Below are positions 7,381-9,464 of a DNA stretch of 9,464 nt, piece by piece. The stretch lies in the NCBI GenBank assembly GCA_022712815.1, contig JAFLJW010000025.1, positions 1 through 9,464 on the forward strand, given 5' to 3'. A program made the position numbers and the translations under genes. Under the pieces are notes generated by a model that did no database searches, was not told the origin of the DNA, and was given only the letters and a program-made list of their open reading frames with translations. The DNA is from Pseudodesulfovibrio sp. GTDB taxonomy: Bacteria; Desulfobacterota; Desulfovibrionia; Desulfovibrionales; Desulfovibrionaceae. How positions within the stretch are numbered: the stretch's first letter is position 1; each line of letters opens with the position of its first letter.

Positions 7381-7411
7381 AAAACGGCTCCGGTCATTCG
7401 GGGCCGTTTTT
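7381..7411 (+). terminator. Rho-independent terminator after the Cys-rich gene
   Basis: AAAACGGCTCCG (7381-7392) pairs with CGGGGCCGTTTT (7399-7410) around the six-base loop GTCATT, giving a 12-pair stem with one T-G wobble. The run TTTTT (7407-7411) then TGTTTGG follows. It closes the unit at 7085-7354 and would stop read-through from the upstream operon before the EamA gene. Confidence 0.9.
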
Positions 7412-7530
7412 GTTTGGCTCTATCTACTTTTTACTGATGAAGACCATAGCAATAAATGATGGCTTATCCCGTTCCCATCTCCGGCAGACGGTGCTAGACC
7501 CAGCCTGTCATCCCGATATCAGGAGAAAAA

Positions 7531-8433
7531 GTGACTAACACACAAGGCAATGGCAAAGCGTTTTTCGCGCTCTGGGCAGCGGTCATCCTCTGGTCCAGTT
7601 CATTCATCGCGCTGAAATTCGCCTTTCAGAGATTTGACCCGATGGTGGTCATTTTCGGGCGCATGTTCATTGCCAGCCTGTGTTTCCTGCTCGTCTTCAA
7701 AAGCCTGAAAAATATCGACTACCGGCCCGGAGACTGGAAGCTGCTCCTCTTCATGGGCGTCTGTGAACCCGGCTTCTATTTCATATTCGAGGCCCTCTCC
7801 CTCACCTACACCGATGCATCACAGGCCGGAATGATCTGCGCTCTCCTCCCACTCCTCGTCGCCATCGCAGCCCGTTTCACCCTTGGCGAACGCATCTCCA
7901 GAAAAACCCTCGCCGGATTCAGCCTCGCCATAATCGGAGCCGTCCTGCTTTCCATAGCCGCTACATCCACGGAAACCGCGCCCAACCCCGCTCTCGGCAA
8001 TTTCCTCGAATTCCTGGCCATGATCTGTGCCACCGGCTACATGATCTCACTCAAAAAACTCACTCCGCGCTACAACCCATGGTTCCTGACCATGATCCAG
8101 GCGTTCGTCGGCACCATCTTCTATTTCCCACTCCTCTTCCTGCCGACAACCACCCTACCGACAACCATCGACCCCGTCGGTATCGCTACCATCGCATATC
8201 TCGGCATCTTCGTGACCATCATGGCCTACGGACTCTATAACTACGGTATGTCGAAAATCCCGGCCAGCCAGGCCTCCTCCTTCGTCAATCTCATCCCCGT
8301 CATAACCATCGTCTTCGGCTGGCTACTGCTCAATGAACGCCTCAACTGGATACAATACGCCGCGTCCGGCATCGTCCTCGCCGGGGTCTATCTGAGCCAG
8401 GACAAGCAGCCCGCTAGCCAAAAGAATGGATAG
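7531..8433 (+). CDS. EamA-domain transporter (drug/metabolite transporter superfamily)
   Basis: This is an inner-membrane permease of 300 residues with about ten hydrophobic segments arranged as two EamA repeats (about residues 10-141 and 156-288), the usual length for the family. Family features include WSSSFIALKFA in the first segment, the LGERIS and LNERLN ends of the fourth and ninth segments, and ASQAG / ASQASSFVNLIPVITIVFGWLLL in equivalent positions of the two repeats. Members export amino acids, cofactors or other small metabolites; the substrate cannot be told from sequence. The GTG at 7531 follows AGGAG (7521-7525) with a five-base spacer. The gene stands alone behind a terminator, with 119 bases to its start that contain no convincing promoter. 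It converges with mqnD across 8434-8590. Confidence 0.92.
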   Translation: MTNTQGNGKAFFALWAAVILWSSSFIALKFAFQRFDPMVVIFGRMFIASLCFLLVFKSLKNIDYRPGDWKLLLFMGVCEPGFYFIFEALSLTYTDASQAGMICALLPLLVAIAARFTLGERISRKTLAGFSLAIIGAVLLSIAATSTETAPNPALGNFLEFLAMICATGYMISLKKLTPRYNPWFLTMIQAFVGTIFYFPLLFLPTTTLPTTIDPVGIATIAYLGIFVTIMAYGLYNYGMSKIPASQASSFVNLIPVITIVFGWLLLNERLNWIQYAASGIVLAGVYLSQDKQPASQKNG

Positions 8434-8437
8434 GGAT

Positions 8438-8504
8438 GCCTCCGGCGGCTCTCCGAGGGGCAGGGCTCTGCCCTGCACCCGCAAGGGACGCGTCCCTTGA
8501 CCCT
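8438..8504. repeat. REP-like palindromic extragenic element
   Basis: Starting five bases after the EamA stop, a GC-rich stretch opens with gcctccggcggc and holds two strong palindromes: GCAGGGC-TCT-GCCCTGC (8460-8476, seven perfect pairs) and the perfect 18-base palindrome caagggacgcgtcccttg (8482-8499), ending in accct. From memory this layout (gcctccggcggc, a GCCCTGC hairpin, then a GGGACGCGTCCC palindrome) recurs between genes in Desulfovibrio-type genomes. Only one copy is in the window, so repetition is not shown here. Confidence 0.55.
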
Positions 8505-8523
8505 GAGTGAGCCTGCGGCGCAA

Positions 8524-8580
8524 TGCCTCATAAAGCGAACCCCCTGTGTGAAGAACACAGGGGTTTCGCTTTATGAGGCG
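8524..8580. terminator. Long hairpin between convergent genes, probable bidirectional terminator
   Basis: Bases 8525-8549 pair with 8555-8579 around the loop GAAGA. This is a 25-position stem with a single C-T mismatch (8540/8564), plus a possible T-G wobble at the base. The inner CCCCTGTGT/ACACAGGGG part is flanked by A/T-rich arms, so in either direction a T-containing stretch (TTTCGCTTT, or GGTTCGCTTT) follows the GC-rich stem. It lies 12 bases beyond the mqnD stop. There is no clean T-run, so termination is inferred. Confidence 0.6.
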
Positions 8581-8590
8581 GGGATGGTTT

Positions 8591-9415
8591 TTAGGAAATG
8601 AAAGGATTGGTTCCTTGCCATCCGGTCTCTTTGAGAAGGCGAGTTACCGCCTGTTCGCCGGCTTCTCCGATGTCCAGGCTGTACTCGGTCACGAAGGTTT
8701 TGATATGCTTGAGAATGACATCAGCATCCATCTCCTGCGCATGCTTCTTGATATAAGACCATGCCTGTTCGGGATTCGCACGTACATCCATCAGGCTCTG
8801 CCGGATAGCCTCATTCATTGCGTGGGCAACGTCTTCTCCGAGGGAACGTCGGATGGCGATGGCCCCCAGAGGGATCGGCAGGCCGGTATGCTCTTCCCAC
8901 CACGCTCCGAGATCGAGAATTTGCGTGAGTCCCTGTTCGCCAAAAGTGAAACGCCCTTCGTGAATGACCAGTCCTGCGGCGACTTCGCCTGTGACGACTG
9001 CGGACATAACTCTATCAAAAACCATCTCCTTGAACGTCACGGAAATTCCTGCCTCGCGGCAGCATAATCCAAACAGGAGATTTGCTGTGGTTTTACGGCC
9101 GGGAATGGCGATGGTTTTGCCGTCAAGGGAAGCAAAGTCGCCCTCCTCTTTTGCCACCAGAACCGGCCCCGCGCCATATCCCATGGCGCCTCCGGCCCGA
9201 AGCAAAACGTAGTCATCCAAAATACCGGCAGCGGCGGCCACGGATACTTTGACCACATCCAGCTTTCCGGCTGCGGCCAATCCGTTCAGCTCCTCCACAT
9301 CGGCCAGCAAAATATCAAGTCCACCGGACCACGGCACGGTGCCGGACGCAAGCCCGTGAAAAATATACGTATCATTAGGGCAGGGAGAATACCCAAGACT
9401 CAGTTTATTACTCAT
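8591..9415 (-). CDS. mqnD: 1,4-dihydroxy-6-naphthoate synthase (futalosine menaquinone pathway)
   Basis: MqnD converts cyclic dehypoxanthinyl futalosine to 1,4-dihydroxy-6-naphthoate, the ring precursor of menaquinone in organisms lacking the classical Men route. The 274 residues show a periplasmic-binding-like fold with the diagnostic LGYSPCPNDTYIF (7-19), DVEELN (39-44), LLRAGGAMGYGAGPVLVAK (71-89), IPGRKTTANLLF (104-115), GLVIHEGRFTFGE (148-160; His152 is the expected catalytic histidine by comparison with Thermus MqnD), and a C-terminal VTEYSLDIGEAGEQAV. SPCPND separates it from the related MqnA. The ATG at 9415 has AAAGG upstream with a five-base spacer. An inverted repeat covers that site. 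It converges with the EamA gene. Other mqn genes are not in the window. Confidence 0.95.
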   Translation of the reverse strand: MSNKLSLGYSPCPNDTYIFHGLASGTVPWSGGLDILLADVEELNGLAAAGKLDVVKVSVAAAAGILDDYVLLRAGGAMGYGAGPVLVAKEEGDFASLDGKTIAIPGRKTTANLLFGLCCREAGISVTFKEMVFDRVMSAVVTGEVAAGLVIHEGRFTFGEQGLTQILDLGAWWEEHTGLPIPLGAIAIRRSLGEDVAHAMNEAIRQSLMDVRANPEQAWSYIKKHAQEMDADVILKHIKTFVTEYSLDIGEAGEQAVTRLLKETGWQGTNPFIS

Positions 9416-9422
9416 TTCAACC

Positions 9423-9446
9423 TTTGAAAATATTCAGGTTTTCAAA
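9423..9446. promoter_or_regulatory. Inverted repeat over the mqnD ribosome-binding site
   Basis: TTTGAAAA (9423-9430) and TTTTCAAA (9439-9446) are perfect eight-base arms around TATTCAGG. The near arm, read on the minus strand, forms part of the AAAGG ribosome-binding site seven bases or so before the mqnD start. It could be an operator or an RNA hairpin hiding that site. A/T-rich composition makes chance possible. Confidence 0.35.
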
Positions 9447-9464
9447 ATACGTTGACAGCTCAAA

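Noticed and set aside
7438..7538. Possible 33-residue leader peptide (MKTIAINDG...) overlapping the EamA start
   Set aside because: No Shine-Dalgarno sequence, no run of regulatory codons and no alternative hairpins that would suggest attenuation.
8573..9067. 164-codon plus-strand open frame antisense to mqnD
   Set aside because: mqnD is unambiguous on the minus strand; the frame begins inside the hairpin and has no ribosome-binding site or motif.
9452..9457. Perfect TTGACA on the plus strand near the right edge
   Set aside because: It could be the -35 of a rightward gene, but the -10 and gene would lie beyond the window, so it cannot be supported.

Overview
The window looks like ordinary chromosome from a Gram-negative, menaquinone-using anaerobe, most likely a Desulfovibrionaceae member (Pseudodesulfovibrio or Desulfovibrio type). 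This is inferred from the combination of a PutA without an obvious N-terminal DNA-binding domain next to an Lrp-type regulator, an MCE lipid-transport operon with an outer-membrane lipoprotein, a futalosine-pathway MqnD, and a REP-like palindromic element of a kind I associate with those genomes. No taxonomic marker gene is present, so the assignment is tentative. No tRNA, rRNA, CRISPR array, transposase, integrase or phage gene was seen.

Layout. (1) Positions 1-2552, minus strand: a two-gene unit, an Lrp/AsnC regulator followed after 22 bases by putA (proline dehydrogenase plus the start of the fused P5C dehydrogenase). putA runs off the left edge. The regulator has a good -35, no Shine-Dalgarno sequence, and a palindrome at its promoter resembling the E. 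coli Lrp site. This suggests autoregulation and possibly a near-leaderless mRNA. (2) 2553-2714: divergent intergenic region. (3) 2715-6993, plus strand: five tightly packed genes encoding a permease (STAS domain fused to MlaE), an ATPase (MlaF), an MCE protein (MlaD-like with a long helical tail), an ABC-transport auxiliary lipoprotein (PqiC-like family), and DarP/YjgA. Four junctions are 0-base, 4-base overlap, 15-base gap and 1-base overlap. (4) 7085-7354: a small cysteine-rich protein with its own likely promoter and a strong intrinsic terminator. (5) 7531-8433: an EamA/DMT-family transporter. (6) 8434-8590: a non-coding stretch between convergent genes holding a REP-like element and a 25-bp-stem hairpin. 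(7) 8591-9415, minus strand: mqnD.

How the genes work together. The permease, ATPase, MCE protein and lipoprotein together make a plausible trans-envelope lipid transporter: inner-membrane ABC core, periplasmic MCE ring with a helical extension, and outer-membrane lipoprotein. No MlaC shuttle gene is present. The Lrp regulator probably controls proline catabolism to glutamate. MqnD makes the naphthoate precursor of menaquinone. The EamA transporter and the Cys-rich protein have no assignable partner here.

I did not find a clearly undescribed system. The most useful leads are the STAS-MlaE/MCE/lipoprotein operon coupled to darP, the lrp promoter architecture, and the structured DNA at 8434-8590.
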